From: Notospermus geniculatus
Lineage: Eukaryota; Nemertea; Pilidiophora; Heteronemertea; Lineidae
Length of the DNA stretch: 64,000 nt
Reading direction: 5' to 3'
NCBI GenBank assembly: GCA_002633025.1
Contig: NMRB01000364.1
Coordinates: forward strand, 155,494 to 219,493
Part shown: positions 10,588-22,124 of the stretch, in pieces
How the letters are laid out: the number at the start of each line of letters is the position of its first letter
How positions within the stretch are numbered: position 1 is the stretch's first letter
Translations under genes and position numbers: made by a program
The notes under the pieces: generated by a model
What the model was told of the DNA's origin: nothing
What the model saw: the letters and a program-made list of their open reading frames with translations, nothing else
Database searches by the model: none

Positions 10588-11725
10588 GGGTCTACCCTAT
10601 GTGGCCTGGGTTCTATGTGGCCCAGGTTCTATGTGGCCCGGGATATATGTGGCCCGGGTTCAGTTGCAAGTTGTAAATAAAATAACTCCAACTTGCACAA
10701 AGTTGAAAACACTGCAAGTTGCAACCGCATCAATCAATCTTGTGGCCTTGTATCTGCGAAAACTGAAGTGCATCAAAAATTCAGTTTAGAAGTAATTTTA
10801 TTACAAGTTGCAGGTTTTTAACATTTGGACTTGCAACTTGCGTGTCGTCCAAGGTTGTGCCAAATAAAGGGACCAGCCAAATGCTGCCGATTCACAGGTA
10901 AAGGTGGAACACATGGCGGGGCGACCATAGAGAATTTTCACTGTCATGACTGTTTCACAATGTGATTACCTACCTCGGCATCAATGTTAGAAAAATATTT
11001 GTTGTCATCTTTCATGATCATAAAACTTGTTTCAAGTTTTAAAATAAAGTTAAATGAAATCATATTAGGGCTTATCAAGTTGCCCTAACCATAGGTTGAG
11101 GGTCAGGGTTTTGGGAGGTCTTAGAGTTAGGCCTGGAGTGACACGCAAGTTGCAAGTCCAAATGTTAAAGTTGCAAGTTGCAGAAACAATCCCGCAACTT
11201 GCAATAAAGTTACTTCTAAACTGAATTTTTGATGCACTTAAATTTTTGCAGATACAAGGCCGCATGATTGATTGATGCAGTTGCAACTTGCATTGTTTAC
11301 AACTTTATGCAAGTTGCAGTTATTTTAATTTACAACTTGCAATTTTCATCCGAGTCCGGTGTGACAAGGAACAAAGTCCCCCTGGAATCAAAGTCCGGTC
11401 TTATTGTTCAGCGATGGATTAATATATTATGGCTATAGAGACCATGGCCATTCGAATATAATCTTACAATAGCGGGCTATTGTTTGGCGGACTTGCATTC
11501 CTAGGACGTTGATTTCGGTCACAACTGTCCATAATATAGAACCCGGGCCACACATAACCCCGGCCACATAAACCCAGGGCACATAGAACCGAGGGCCACA
11601 TAGAACCCGGGCCACATAGAACCCAGGCCACATAGAACCCGGGCCACATAGAACCCGGGCCACAAAGAACCCAGGCCACATAGAACCCAGGCCACATAGA
11701 ACCCGGGCCACATAGACGTGGTCCC
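10588..11725. mobile_element. Foldback with 16-bp minisatellite arms (copy 3)
   Basis: Starts GGGTCTACCCTATGTGG and ends CATAGACGTGGTCCC. The flanking direct repeats TTACTAAG are identical over 8 bp (9th base G/C). Left array ~10598-10660 and right array ~11535-11715 are tandem 16-mers of ctatgtggcccgggtt and its complement (about 4 and 11 units). Inside them, arms rich in caagttgcaa repeats lie at 10665-10860 and 11110-11345. The tandem ORFs on the minus strand (WPGFYVARVLCG) are translations of the array, not genes. Confidence 0.8.
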
Positions 11726-12059
11726 TTACTAAGCACTTCAATCCACTTCTGACAGAATCGAGACAATGGAGTATGATGCCAGTGTCTGCCTCTTCAAAGA
11801 GAAAACCAGGTAGGCCGCTTTACATGTTTTGGCAAGTTACTTGGGACAACGAATATGTGAAGTGAGGTCATGGGACCCAAAGTTCTAAAATCAACTGTCC
11901 GTAGTCCTGAATAGTGAGGTGTCCGCAATATTGAGTTAAATTTATATTGAAAATGGTTTGGGAAAATTCTGGGCTAGACAAATCTGTCCGTAATCTTGAA
12001 GTGTACACTATATTGTGGTGTCCAGGTAACGTTCTACTGTACTTTATATGTCTACTACC

Positions 12060-12370
12060 AGTCCTGCTGCAAAAGGACGCATCCTGAGGGCATTTTATGC
12101 TGTGTCGTCCAGATAAACTGTCTGAAGAATGCCTCACTAGATCCTCTGCAGTACGGTTTTCAAATGAACGAGGGTAATCTTGAATCCAAGTCATACCACA
12201 CCTCCCTGCCCGACAAAATGGCAAGCAATTCATTGCAGTTGCATTAAGTGTGCCACTTCACGATGCCCCTGCCGAGAGGAAGGCTTATCAAGCTGTTCAT
12301 TTTGTAAGTGCCAATCGAATGAGCATCATCCATGTATGAATCTGTCTGCAGTAATTTTTGAAAGTAGATG
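12060..12370 (+). pseudogene. Second arm copy of the Cys-rich tail
   Basis: Inverted counterpart of 9903-10190, broken by stops and a frameshift. The cysteine pattern CSCIKC...CPC...CSFCKC is clearer than in the other arm, and the extra CSCIKC segment is missing there. It suggests the foldback arms derive from an autonomous transposon that captured or kept its gene end. Confidence 0.45.
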
Positions 12371-12466
12371 AGGTGAAATCATGATATTCGTTGCATTGAG
12401 TTTCGGCAAATGCTATAACCCAGGTGTTTTTCGTGGGGTATGTGTGAAGCTTACATGTATTTTTAT

Positions 12467-12735
12467 GAAGTCGTAGACTTCATATTGCTACTGGGCTGGG
12501 CTGGAAAAAGTGGCGTGACGGCGTGGTGTGTGGCCTCGACCCAGTGGCCGTTTGCACGGCTCTTTCACAGGCCAATGCATGGCCAGGTGTAGCCTGGACA
12601 CCGGCTAACCTGGATCTACGATGACGTTGAACCGGCGCTCTTTCCACACGCCAATGTACGGCTACTAAACCTGGAGACGAGGANCACACAGTACTTCGAA
12701 ACGACTTCATTGCTGGCCTTGGCCAGCTCTTGTTT
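12467..12735. other. GC-rich insertion in foldback right arm
   Basis: Absent from the corresponding place in the left arm, so it is an insertion or a deletion product. No inverted ends are seen. It contains one ambiguous base at 12684. Confidence 0.5.
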
Positions 12736-13674
12736 CAAAGATAAGGTTGTTTCCAGATATCTTGTCACAAACAACATTGTTGATAATGCTTACTTGCTAC
12801 TATCCTGTCATCTGTTGCCACGATATAATGATTATGTAGGGTGCACTACAAACGGGTATGTGTCATACATGCCGCCATATTGGATTTCACCATTAATTAA
12901 TAAACTATCGTTTCTTTTAATTGTTTCAATTAATTCCTTGACCCAGAAAACCTAGGTGAAGACACCAAAATTGTGATTTAGACCAAGTAGGCCTACTTAG
13001 GAAGTTACAGACATGATTCAATGTTGTGGCCCCTTTTCCGGCGCCATATTTGAATTTGCCATGACCTAATTTGGTTACGACCAAAATAACGGTTTCATTG
13101 GATTCCCTGACCCCCCAAACCTAGGTATAGACACCAAAATTGTGATTCTAGGCCAAGTACTTAGGAAGTTACAGATGATTCAATGTCGCGGCCCCTTTTT
13201 CGGCGCCATATTTGATTTCACCATGACCTAATTTGGTTACGACCAAAATAATGGTTTCATTGGATTCCCTGACTCCCAAAACCTAGGTATAGACAACAAA
13301 ATTGTGACTCTAGACCAAATACTTAGGAGGCTACAGATGATTCAATGTCGCGGCCCCTTTTTCGGCGCCATATTTGATTTCACCATGACCTAATTTGGTT
13401 ACGACCAAAATAACGGTTTCATTGGATTCCCTGACCCCCAAAACCTAGGTAAGGACACCCCCCGAATTATTTCTCTAGCCCATTTTATTTGTGAGTTATG
13501 GACGAATTTATGATACAGCGGCCATCTTGGACGCCATCTTGAATTTCACCCTTCCTGCCCGTGATCCAGACTGTCCACCCAAGTTTTTTTTATTTACCTA
13601 GGGGTATACTATCAGGATCAGGAGTCAAAATGAGGGCACATCCGATTGCACACAGGACCCCCCCTCAGCTCCAG

Positions 13675-14020
13675 GCCAGGACGACATTAGAAAATCAGTC
13701 GTGGATCCTTATGCTAGGGATCGGTGCTGATTTTCTGCTTTTCGATTTGCTTTGCAACCTGCAACCAGTGATTGAATACGACCGCAAGGAACTGATACCG
13801 CGGTCGCTGAACTGAAATTGATCACATCTTCGCCATTGGGGGAAATCACGTCTACCTTGTCCACTGTGGCGATCCTGTGCCCAGTTGCAATGCAACCCAG
13901 TTGCAAAGCAAGTCGCAAAGCAAAACCAGGTTGAAAAACACAGGTCGATTCCCCGCTTTATCGAAGCTTCCCAGTGTAACAATGGCAAGGGCCTGAGGAT
14001 AAAGTTGGTCAGGAAGTATT
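13675..14020. other. Intergenic sequence, nothing recognised
   Basis: About 350 bp with tgcaa-rich repeats (cagttgcaatgcaacccag). No gene or element ends are seen. Confidence 0.4.
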
Positions 14021-14023
14021 AGG

Positions 14024-14152
14024 GAGGTTTAGAAATCAAACATTTTATTTTTCATACTACACATTAAGCAAATTTGATATAGCATTTTCGGTACAAAAAT
14101 AACGTTGTCGTTAACGTTCACGTTTATAATTTTATTTCTAAACCTCCCTAGT
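14024..14152. mobile_element. MITE with TA-type ends
   Basis: Ends gggaggtttagaaat and atttctaaacctccc flanked by TA on both sides, with a central tttcggtacaaaaa and aacgttgtcg. A diverged relative lies at 14216-14480. TA duplication fits Tc1/mariner-type mobilisation. Confidence 0.75.
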
Positions 14153-14215
14153 ACCGTAAAAACAACGCACGGATCAGGGCAGCAGCATCAACAAGTTTCA
14201 CCAAACCATGCAATA

Positions 14216-14480
14216 GGGAGTTTAAGACCAAATATTAGAGAGCTTCTGCACCCGCCCGGTTAGGCCATACGACTACGTTTATCTATTGTTTGGGTGCACT
14301 CACACAATAGATAAACGTAGTCGTAGAGCCTAACCGGGCGGGTGCAGAAGCTCTCTAATAAACGTGAATTTTACGACAACTTATTTTTCATACTGCGAAT
14401 TCAGCAGATTATATTGCATTTTCGGTACAAAAAATAACGTTGTCGTAGAGTTAAGGTTTATCGTTTGATTTCTTAAACTC
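14216..14480. mobile_element. Related MITE carrying a nested hairpin
   Basis: Ends ggagtttaagac/tcttaaactcc with the same tttcggtacaaaaa interior as 14024-14152. A separate hairpin sits inside its left end. Confidence 0.65.
14236..14360. mobile_element. Near-perfect 125-bp hairpin MITE
   Basis: Arms of about 55 bp (gagagcttctgcacccgccc and complement) with a ~15-bp loop, flanked by TA. The arms are almost identical, which suggests a recent origin. Confidence 0.85.
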
Positions 14481-14583
14481 CGTTAACAGCCAACAAACGG
14501 GAACTCGCCATAGATAATCGTCAGTTCGCAGCAAAAACCCCGTGCCAAATAAGGCCTACAGGTGCGCACTATTACTTATTATT

Positions 14584-14656
14584 TTATTACTGGATATATG
14601 AGGTGCACAAAGACGAATTTTAATTCGTCTTTGTGCACCTCTTATATCCAGTAACC
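14584..14656. repeat. Perfect-type palindrome
   Basis: ttactggatatatgaggtgc is mirrored in the complement by gcacctcttatatccagtaa around a central attttaatt. The arms are about 35 bp. Probably a small MITE. Confidence 0.8.
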
Positions 14657-15002
14657 TTTTAGAATTCCTTCTCTTATTCATTTCGCTGTAGCTTTGGCGA
14701 GGAGGTCCAACGCACATGGTAGGCCCAACGCACATCATGACGTCACCTCACATGGCCGGCTGTTATATGACACAAACTCTCCCACTTCGTATTCAGCAGA
14801 AAGGTAGTGAAAATGGAGGGAGTACGCACAGAAACCGTGATATCAAACCTGGTGGTGGAAATATAAACTAGAGAGAACATATGGAGTGCAGAACGAACAA
14901 AAAATGCACATTTGTTTAAAATCGTACTTTTTTATTCCCAATCTGTACTTCCGTAACAGGTTGGCAGCTCTGGTCCGAGGATATGCTTGGCAGTTCAGGT
15001 TC

Positions 15003-15640
15003 AAAGGGGCTGGAAGGATAAGAGACCAACTTACGGATCGTGCACTTTGAGCAAACCGTAAGAGATATATCTTTGAAACTTGGCACACATATACCTTGGA
15101 CCAAAACATAATCAATGATGACAAACTTTGAGATGCAGCTGTTATGTAACACCTAGCAACCACCATAGCAACCTATTGTTTTCTGGTTTTAAAGGGTTTT
15201 CTTGCCCTAAAAGGGGTCAAACATCATTCAGCATGGTTGTCTGTTGCAGCATAGCTGTGATTAAAATCCCACTGCATCATTATTACATAATATGATTGCA
15301 TAATTGTGTTTACTGTTGTCACCACAGCGACCTATTGTTGTCTGGTTTTAAGGCATTTCCCCTCTTAGAAAGGGGTCAAACATCATTTAACATGATTGTC
15401 TGTTGCAGCATAGATAAAGATGAATCCCACTGCATCATTATTACATAATCTAATTGCATAATTATCTGTTGTCACCATAGCATCCTTGTGTTTTGAGGTT
15501 TTAACAGGATCCCCTCCCAATGAGGGGTCAAACATCATTCAACATGGTTGTCTTTTGCAGCACAGATAAGGTAAATCCCACTGCATCATTGTTACATAAT
15601 GCATGTGTAATTATCTGTTGTCATCATAGTTCCGCCCTTT
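15003..15640. repeat. Left arm of foldback with ~155-bp tandem units
   Basis: Inverted relative to 16090-16915. It has a unique outer segment (gctggaaggataagagacca) and then about three tandem units containing ccactgcatcattattacat and gttgtctgttgcagcata. Confidence 0.85.
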
Positions 15641-16089
15641 TGAAAGATTATATTCTGCTTTTTCATTCTGTTACTGATTTGCTTTAGAACAAAGATACAG
15701 AATCTCTCGTTTCACATATAAACTAACAAGGCAAGACAATTAAACGCCAAGCATATCAATGGTTCGGTGAGGTTTACTAAAGCAGCCTACCTATCATCAA
15801 CCAGAATTACTTGCATTGCAGTGGTAGTACAGCATTTTCAATGCATGAATTGTCCTTTTCTTTTTGTCCCCATGCAAGCCATTTCATCCCAGAGGATACT
15901 TCATCCCTAAGGTTCATCATTTTCAACTTTTCTCAGCACAAGAAGACGGGCATGTTTTGGGATGGCTTTTCCCAGAGAATAAATTGCTCAAAGACAAGTT
16001 ATGACAGACCATTCGCTGCAGGATGTATCATCCAGAAACAGACAATCATGTTACATGTAAATATGATGTTTTACCCCTATCTCTAGGGG

Positions 16090-16915
16090 AACCCCTTAAA
16101 ACCAGAAAACAATAGGTTGCTGGTGGTGACAACAGATAATTATGCAATCAGATTATGTAATAATGATGTAATAATGATGCAGTGGGATTCATCTTTATCT
16201 GTGCTGCAACAGACAATCATGTTAAATGATGTTTGACCCCTTTCTCAGAGGGGAACCCCTTAAAACCAGAAAACAATAAAAGGTTGCTGGTGGTGACAAC
16301 AGATATGCAATCAGATTATGTAATAATGATGCAGTGGGATTCATCTTTATCTATGCTGCAACAGACAATCATGTTAAATGGTGTTTTACCTCTTTCTCGG
16401 AGGGGAACCCCTTAAAACCAGAAAACAATAGGTTGCTGGTGGTGACAACAGATAATTATGTATTCAGATTATGTAATAATGATGCAGTGGGATTCATCTT
16501 TATCGATGCTGCAACAGACAATCATGTTAAATGGTATTTTACCTCTTTCTAAGAGGGGAAATGCCTTAAAACCAGAAAACAATAGGTCGCTGTGGTGACA
16601 ACAGTAAACACAATTATGCAATCATATTATGTAATAATGATGCAGTGGGATTTTAATCACAGCTATGCTGCAACAGACAACCATGCTGAATGATGTTTGA
16701 CCCCTTTTAGGGCAAGAAAACCCTTTAAAACCAGAAAACAATAGGTTGCTATGGTAGTTGCCAGGTGTTACATAACAGCTGCATCTCAGAGTTTGTCATC
16801 ATTGATTATGTTTTTGTCCAAGGTATATGTGTGCCAAGTTTCAAAGAAATATCTCTCACGGTTTGCTCAAAGTGCACGATCCGTAAGATGGTCTCTTATC
16901 CTTCCAGCCCCTTTG
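16090..16915. repeat. Right arm of foldback with ~155-bp tandem units
   Basis: About five tandem units (starting near 16086, 16250, 16402, 16554 and 16712), then the same outer segment as the left arm in inverse orientation. The unit number differs between arms. It abuts the 3' end of the hAT-like gene at 16970. Confidence 0.85.
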
Positions 16916-16969
16916 TAGCATTCGATAATCTCTTCAATTTCCCTGTGATTCAACAGTCTGTCCCGTACG

Positions 16970-19013
16970 TCATGTACGACGGTGTACACCAAGAGTGTAG
17001 TCCAGTGTTATGTCTGCCAGTGTTTCTGTGGGTGAGTGTGTCCCCTTATCATACTCACTTACCACTCTCTCAAGTGCCGGGCTGGTCACCTTTGGATAAA
17101 ACCTTACTAGTCTGTCTAGGTGAACTTCAATTTCCGTTGACTTTTTCAGGAGATCAGTTGGACTACAAGAAGAGACTGTAATTGGCTGAACAAACAGCTG
17201 AATCAAAGATTCAACGACAGAATGCTGATCATCGTAGAATGCAGCTGTAATCTCACCACTGAGAGCTGCACAGAATGGCTTGATGAAGTCAGCTTCAAAT
17301 TTTGTTTGGTCAAATGCCGCACCTGAATGAGAAGTGTCTGATCTGGAAGCCCTGATAAAACCTGAACCATCACTCCTGTATGTCTTGCCAATGTCAAGAA
17401 GTTTACCAAGATCCTTCATAAAGCGTCCATCAGGGCAGGACCGTGGATAGTCCTGAAGGAAACTCTGAATTTCCTCAACCTTCTCCGCCACCCTTGCAAT
17501 ATTTGTTTGTTCAGACTGCAATATAAGGGAGAGTGTGTTTGTTTCCTTCACAATATCAGTCATTACTGCTAGGGTAGCAATGTTTTCTGGCTTAGTTAGA
17601 CGCTTGTTGATGTTCAGACATTTGGTGTCGCCATTCTTGAGGTAGAGGTTATTCATTGTATCCAACAAATCTCTGTACCTCTCTAACACCCTGGCTGATA
17701 CCTTGAAGTGAGACAGCCAGCGAGTTGCTGCAGCCTTAACAATCTGCAGAACTGATTCATCATTGACTTTTTGGATGTTTTTGAACAGTACCTTGGCAAC
17801 TTTATTGTAATCTATTGTAAGATACAGGTCAAGCAACAACTGGTCATATTCACTAACCAATGGATACTTTTTTTTTATGTGTACAAATACCAAAGCCAAT
17901 CTATGGTTTCGACAATTTACATAGATTGCTGAAGGCACGTCATCTTGCCACAGCCTTTGTACCCCACCACTAGAACCAGACATCACGTTAGTTCCGTCGA
18001 AACAGAAGAATTTGACTGTTTGTTGCTCAATTTCATCATCTGACAGAACCTTTTTCATGGCATCATACAAAGCTGGAGCTCCAAAAAGAGATTGGGCTCC
18101 TTGGACAGCTTCATCTGAATCTGGGGCAGCAGACTTGATTTGAAGGAACATGTGGGGACTTATAGTACCGATGACTTTTTCTGGATCAATCCAAGACAAG
18201 AAACTGATCATTTCATCATTATCATTATTGCTTTGACTATCATCAGAGAAGTAAGTGTATGCATGCGCATTTTTCAACGATTCTCTAACTTTACCTCTGC
18301 ACCACCTGCTGTATGATTCGAGTATTTCATCCACTGACCCACAGGACAAGTAGGTGCCATACGAAGAATCAACCTTCTCCAGAAATTTCCGTGTGGCATC
18401 ATCGTTTATAGAATAAGCTAGGAATTTTATAAAATCACCATCTGTGCCTTAGGTATTTGATGTTTGATGTGGTAGCCTAATGCCTTCACAAGATTGGCAA
18501 AATACAACCGATTTGCTTCCCTGTCAGTCTGTTGCTTTGCTTCAGAAAGTCCGGACAGACCACCTTTGCTCATAAGTCGTCTTACCTGTGCCTCGATCTC
18601 AAGACAACTCTTGTGAAGTTCAGTTTTAAGATGCTCAGAAAGGGTTCTAGCAGGATGGTCACCAAGATTAGCACCAGTTGAAATGAAAGCTTGCATGTTT
18701 GGATTCTTCCTGTATTTTGGCAAAGCAAAAGACTGACAGGTTCTGCAAATGAAGCCAACATTACTGAGAACAAAATCAGGATTTTCCCGCAAAATGCGTG
18801 TGACATTTCTCTTTCTCCCATCACTTTCAGATTCCAAAAGAGGATGTCTAGTAGTATTATCTGTGGACGACAGTCCAATACCAGTTTCATTTAACTTTGA
18901 TTGACTTTGTGTCAATGTGTCTGTCTGTGACTGCAGCAGTTCACCAGTGCCCACATCAAGGTCAGATTCTGCTGCTTGTGGCGAAGATTCTGGTTTTCCA
19001 TGGTCTGTGTCAT
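16970..19013 (-). pseudogene. hAT-family transposase-like gene, last exon (frameshifted)
   Basis: The exon opens after an acceptor (ttatttccag). It first encodes a C-x2-C...H-x5-H finger (CRTC... HLKTELHKSC) of BED/TTF type, then LYFANLVKALGYHIKHQIPK. Near 18435 the frame shifts by one base and continues as DGDFIKFLAYS to the end at 16970. The second part carries hAT transposase hallmarks: FFCFDGTNVMSG around the first catalytic aspartate, CRNHRLALV, and TRWLSH. It resembles the ZNF862/KIAA1586-like group of hAT-derived proteins (family knowledge). A single base restores one frame, so this is either a young pseudogene or an assembly error. No terminal inverted repeats were recognised around it. 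Confidence 0.75.
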
Positions 19014-19117
19014 CTGGAAATAAGTCAAAAGAAAACATAGGATTGAGCTGGCACTATTGCAATCATTGACTGAGAGTCAGTATTTTCATATTCATTAGTC
19101 TGACACATCTGACTCAC

Positions 19118-19442
19118 CATCTGATTCGATAGTTGGTGTGGCTGCATCTGACTCATCATCTGACTGGACAGGTGGTGTGGCTGTGGTGTCCGCACCTGAC
19201 TCATCATCTGACTGGACANGACTCATCACCTGACTGGACAGGTGGGGTGGATGTGGTGTCCGCATCTGACTCATCATCTGACTGGACAGGTGGTGTGGCT
19301 GTGCTGTCCGCATCTGACTCATCATCTGACTGGACAGGTGATGTAAGTGCAGTATCTGTTGGCAGGTCAGATTCTGAGGAGAATTCAATGATGATGGGGT
19401 CAATATCTGGAAGAGAACCAGGTTCTCTGGGTTCTGTATCAT
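19118..19442 (-). CDS. hAT-derived gene, exon 3: acidic repeat exon
   Basis: Bounded by acceptor tgtctttccag and donor gtgagt, both phase 1. It encodes DDTEPREPGSLPD followed by a 16-residue tandem repeat (DDESDADSTATPPVQS and variants), which is a 48-bp minisatellite in DNA. The exon length is 325, one more than a multiple of three. Removing the single ambiguous base at 19219 restores the frame, so that N probably marks a collapsed or extra repeat base. The repeat is acidic and likely disordered. Confidence 0.65.
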
Positions 19443-19602
19443 CTGGAAAGACAGGACAGGGCAGAATATTGATCAGTTTTACAATAACGGAAGTTGAAAT
19501 TTAAAATAAATTTACAGGATACATTTGTATTTTTTAATTAAATGGAAGCCAGATAGTTATGTGAATTGCTTTAGCTTTGGACACCCACCCATCTTAACTT
19601 AC

Positions 19603-19668
19603 CCTGTCTTTGTGGTGAACTGCTGGCAGTGGTAGAGGTGGCTGTGGTGGAAGGGTCTGTTGTCTTGG
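19603..19668 (-). CDS. hAT-derived gene, exon 2
   Basis: A 66-bp exon with acceptor atttatag and donor gtaagt, both phase 1. It encodes a Ser/Thr-rich linker (KTTDPSTTATSTTASSS). The phases join without shift to exons on both sides. Confidence 0.6.
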
Positions 19669-20087
19669 CTATAAATTGAAGAAACAGGACAATACGTTGA
19701 GAATGATATGTTAATGATGTACAAGCCAGCCGTATTTTAATTTCACCCTGATCACCCTGGGTTGGCTGAGAAATTGCACTACACTGTGCTTTTTGCATTC
19801 ACTTTATATACTTGAAGATGGCTGGGAGAACAGGATCTTCAGTTTTGTAAGAATCCCCTAAGAAAAAAAAACAGTCCTAAATCATCACAGCCATGCGTTA
19901 ACGATCCATTCTCACCAAAATTATCCCAACAACCCATAAAATGGATCATAGAATTTGTAATCGCTTCACCACGTGGTTATTGTTTACAAACATCAGCTGG
20001 CACTGTGACCTTTGAGGGTCACGGAACGGCATATATTATGCCGTGTTGAGTGCCGAGCACTCGACGCTGTGTTTGCATTTGACTTAC

Positions 20088-20223
20088 ATTTTTTTGCGAA
20101 CAGATGCTCTATCGTGGTTAGCTGATGTGACGGTGTGTCTGTCTTGCGTTTACTCGACTTGTAAGTAGAACTGCTTTTATTGTGCGATGACCCAAGGGTC
20201 GGTGGGCGTCCACGATGCGGCAT
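20088..20223 (-). CDS. hAT-derived gene, exon 1
   Basis: Starts at an ATG (MPHRGRPPTLGSSHNK) and ends in a gtaagt donor after 45 codons plus one base, which matches the phase of the exon at 19668. The peptide is strongly basic, as expected for a DNA-binding or nuclear protein. Translation could start further upstream in the same frame (to ~20316), but the ATG chosen is followed by the most protein-like sequence. Confidence 0.5.
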
Positions 20224-20862
20224 GATGAGATAACCCCGAGAATTAACATGGAAATTTCCTGGAATCGCCTGGTACTTCGTCCCATTGGTCTCACACGTAC
20301 ACGCATTCATGCACAATGTGGCCAGCGTGGTATCAAACTATAGTTCCTACCGAGCATGCGCGACCTACTTACTGACGGGCCGGAAGGAAGAATGGAGACA
20401 GCATACTAACACTGCCATCGACGCTAGGTCGCCATCTTGGACTATCTGCCCAGCGGATGGAAAAATCGAGAAAAGCCGCATCACATTGAAAGAAACCGCT
20501 TCACAAATAGTAGAATTTCTTCTGTTTGCTCCGCGTGCGCACTACTTTTCAAGATGGAAACCTACCGTCGATACTAGTGGTGATGTCCTCGCCCAGTGGT
20601 AGATATGAAGATATTCAGTGCGTAAGACTACTGACTTGACTGAAGCCCGAACACGTGGGCAGAAAACCTGTCAACAAACCCCGACAAAACAGCTGAAAAC
20701 ACTCATTATTTTAGGGATCGATTCTCTGCGCAAAAGAAAAGAGGAAAGCGATAGTATTTGTGAAATGCATTTTATTAATGATTTATCATTCTTACAGCTT
20801 GAAACTGGGCGTCTTGCCTGAATTTGGGCTTCTTTATGAATTTGGGCGCTTATACCGTTGAC
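20224..20862. other. Upstream flank of hAT-derived gene
   Basis: Possible promoter region of the minus-strand gene. No TATA box or other element is convincing. Short ORFs on + show no recognised domain. Confidence 0.35.
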
Positions 20863-20871
20863 GGTGTGTAC

Positions 20872-21299
20872 CAATCTCGTACCCAGAGATTAGTTACGCT
20901 CGGCCGAGGTTGATGGTCGCTACACTAATCTCTGGAGACGGCTGGGCCCTAGCGGTGGCTTCGAGAACCAAAATGCAGGCAAGTGCGTTACACCATGTAC
21001 ACACACGGTGCATCCCGCTTCACTCCAAGTTTATACAGTGCGCCGAGTAGTGCTGCGGATTTTCCTCAATAAATACAACAGATCCGTCGAAAAAACCTTT
21101 CTAAGGACATTTTTGTGTGTAACATTGTATACTCAAGTCATCTCAAGTCATTTCAGTGCATTTGTGGTTACAATTCGGTCTAAAATTGCACGATACCAAA
21201 AATCACAGCTAAGGCGTGAAATGGCTAGCCGTCTCCAGAGATTAGTGTAGCGACCGTCAACCTCGGCCCGAGCGTAACGAATCTCTGGGTACGAGATTG
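20872..21299. mobile_element. Foldback/MITE with perfect 9-bp target duplication
   Basis: Ends caatctcgtacccagag and ctctgggtacgagattg, with inverted arms of about 85 bp. Flanked by the identical 9-mer GGTGTGTAC at 20863-20871 and 21300-21308. Mutator-type duplication length. No ORF of interest. Confidence 0.85.
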
Positions 21300-21308
21300 G
21301 GTGTGTAC

Positions 21309-22124
21309 TTCAAGTAATTGAGAGGCCTGTTGCAGAAGTTTGAAGGAAGCCAAGATTTGCAGGACATATGTCAATGATACGCAACTAATATTCGAATCGC
21401 AACCGGTTTCTTCTCGCATTTTCACTTCCATTTCCGACTACATGTATTTCGGCGTCCTGCTGAGGTTAGTGAAACATCGTACGTTCCAGCAATAGGTGTT
21501 TACCACAATGTGTAGAAAACCATTGTCCACTTTCATTATCAACGTCTTTATTGGTTTACAACACGACGTTTCGCTTGTGATACATGTCGTGCATGAAGTC
21601 ATCATCAGGAGGATGGGTCATAATCGTAACCCAGATGTGTAGTCAATGTACATTTCTTCCACCTTAGAACTCTTATTTTTAGCGGAGAGAGCGGTATGCA
21701 GTTAGTGAAAAGCAATGTGCAGCACCATCATCAACCAAAAACATGTTTAGAACGGGGGTCAGGGTATCAAATGTCTGAAATCAAAAATGAAAGAACAATT
21801 TGGACACACTGACACTGCATAATGATATACATAGTTTAGTTTAAACATATTTTATTCCAAACAAAATTTAAGGAAAAGGATTGGACGTAAGTTCAAAGAA
21901 CTTAATAATGTCCTTTCCTTATACAAAAGAAAATTAATGTTTCCCATTGGAGGACAACAGGGATAAACCATCTTCACTGAGTTCACGTCAAGACTCGGCT
22001 TCTCTTCCCTTGACCTTCACGCAAGCAGACTACATTCCGTGTTCAAGGATTTCCCCGGTCCCAAAAATAGCAACCAATCACGGCAGAGCTTGCATCGGCA
22101 GCTCGGTTATCATGGTTATGATGA
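21309..22124. other. Intergenic with dispersed repeat
   Basis: Contains a ~125-bp block at 21715-21840 (agcaatgtgcag, gaacgggggtcagggtatc) repeated at 26180-26305. No gene is supported. Confidence 0.45.

Larger units (their letters stand above)
12056..13674. repeat. Right arm of large foldback
   Basis: Inverted copy of 9029-10192 that also carries an insertion of about 230-270 bp near 12467-12735. The insertion is GC-rich and absent from the left arm. The arm ends in the cccccctcagct block. There are three tandem ~150-bp units between 12940 and 13450. Confidence 0.9.

Noticed and set aside
10601-11741. Overlapping ORFs with repeated WPGFYVARVLCG peptides as repeat proteins
   Set aside because: They are translations of the 16-bp CCCGGG minisatellite in several frames and flank a foldback, with no independent support.
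19800-19862. Additional exon of the hAT-derived gene
   Set aside because: It has a good acceptor on the minus strand but the only donor (gtatat) gives the wrong phase, while exon 1 joins directly to the exon at 19668 in frame.
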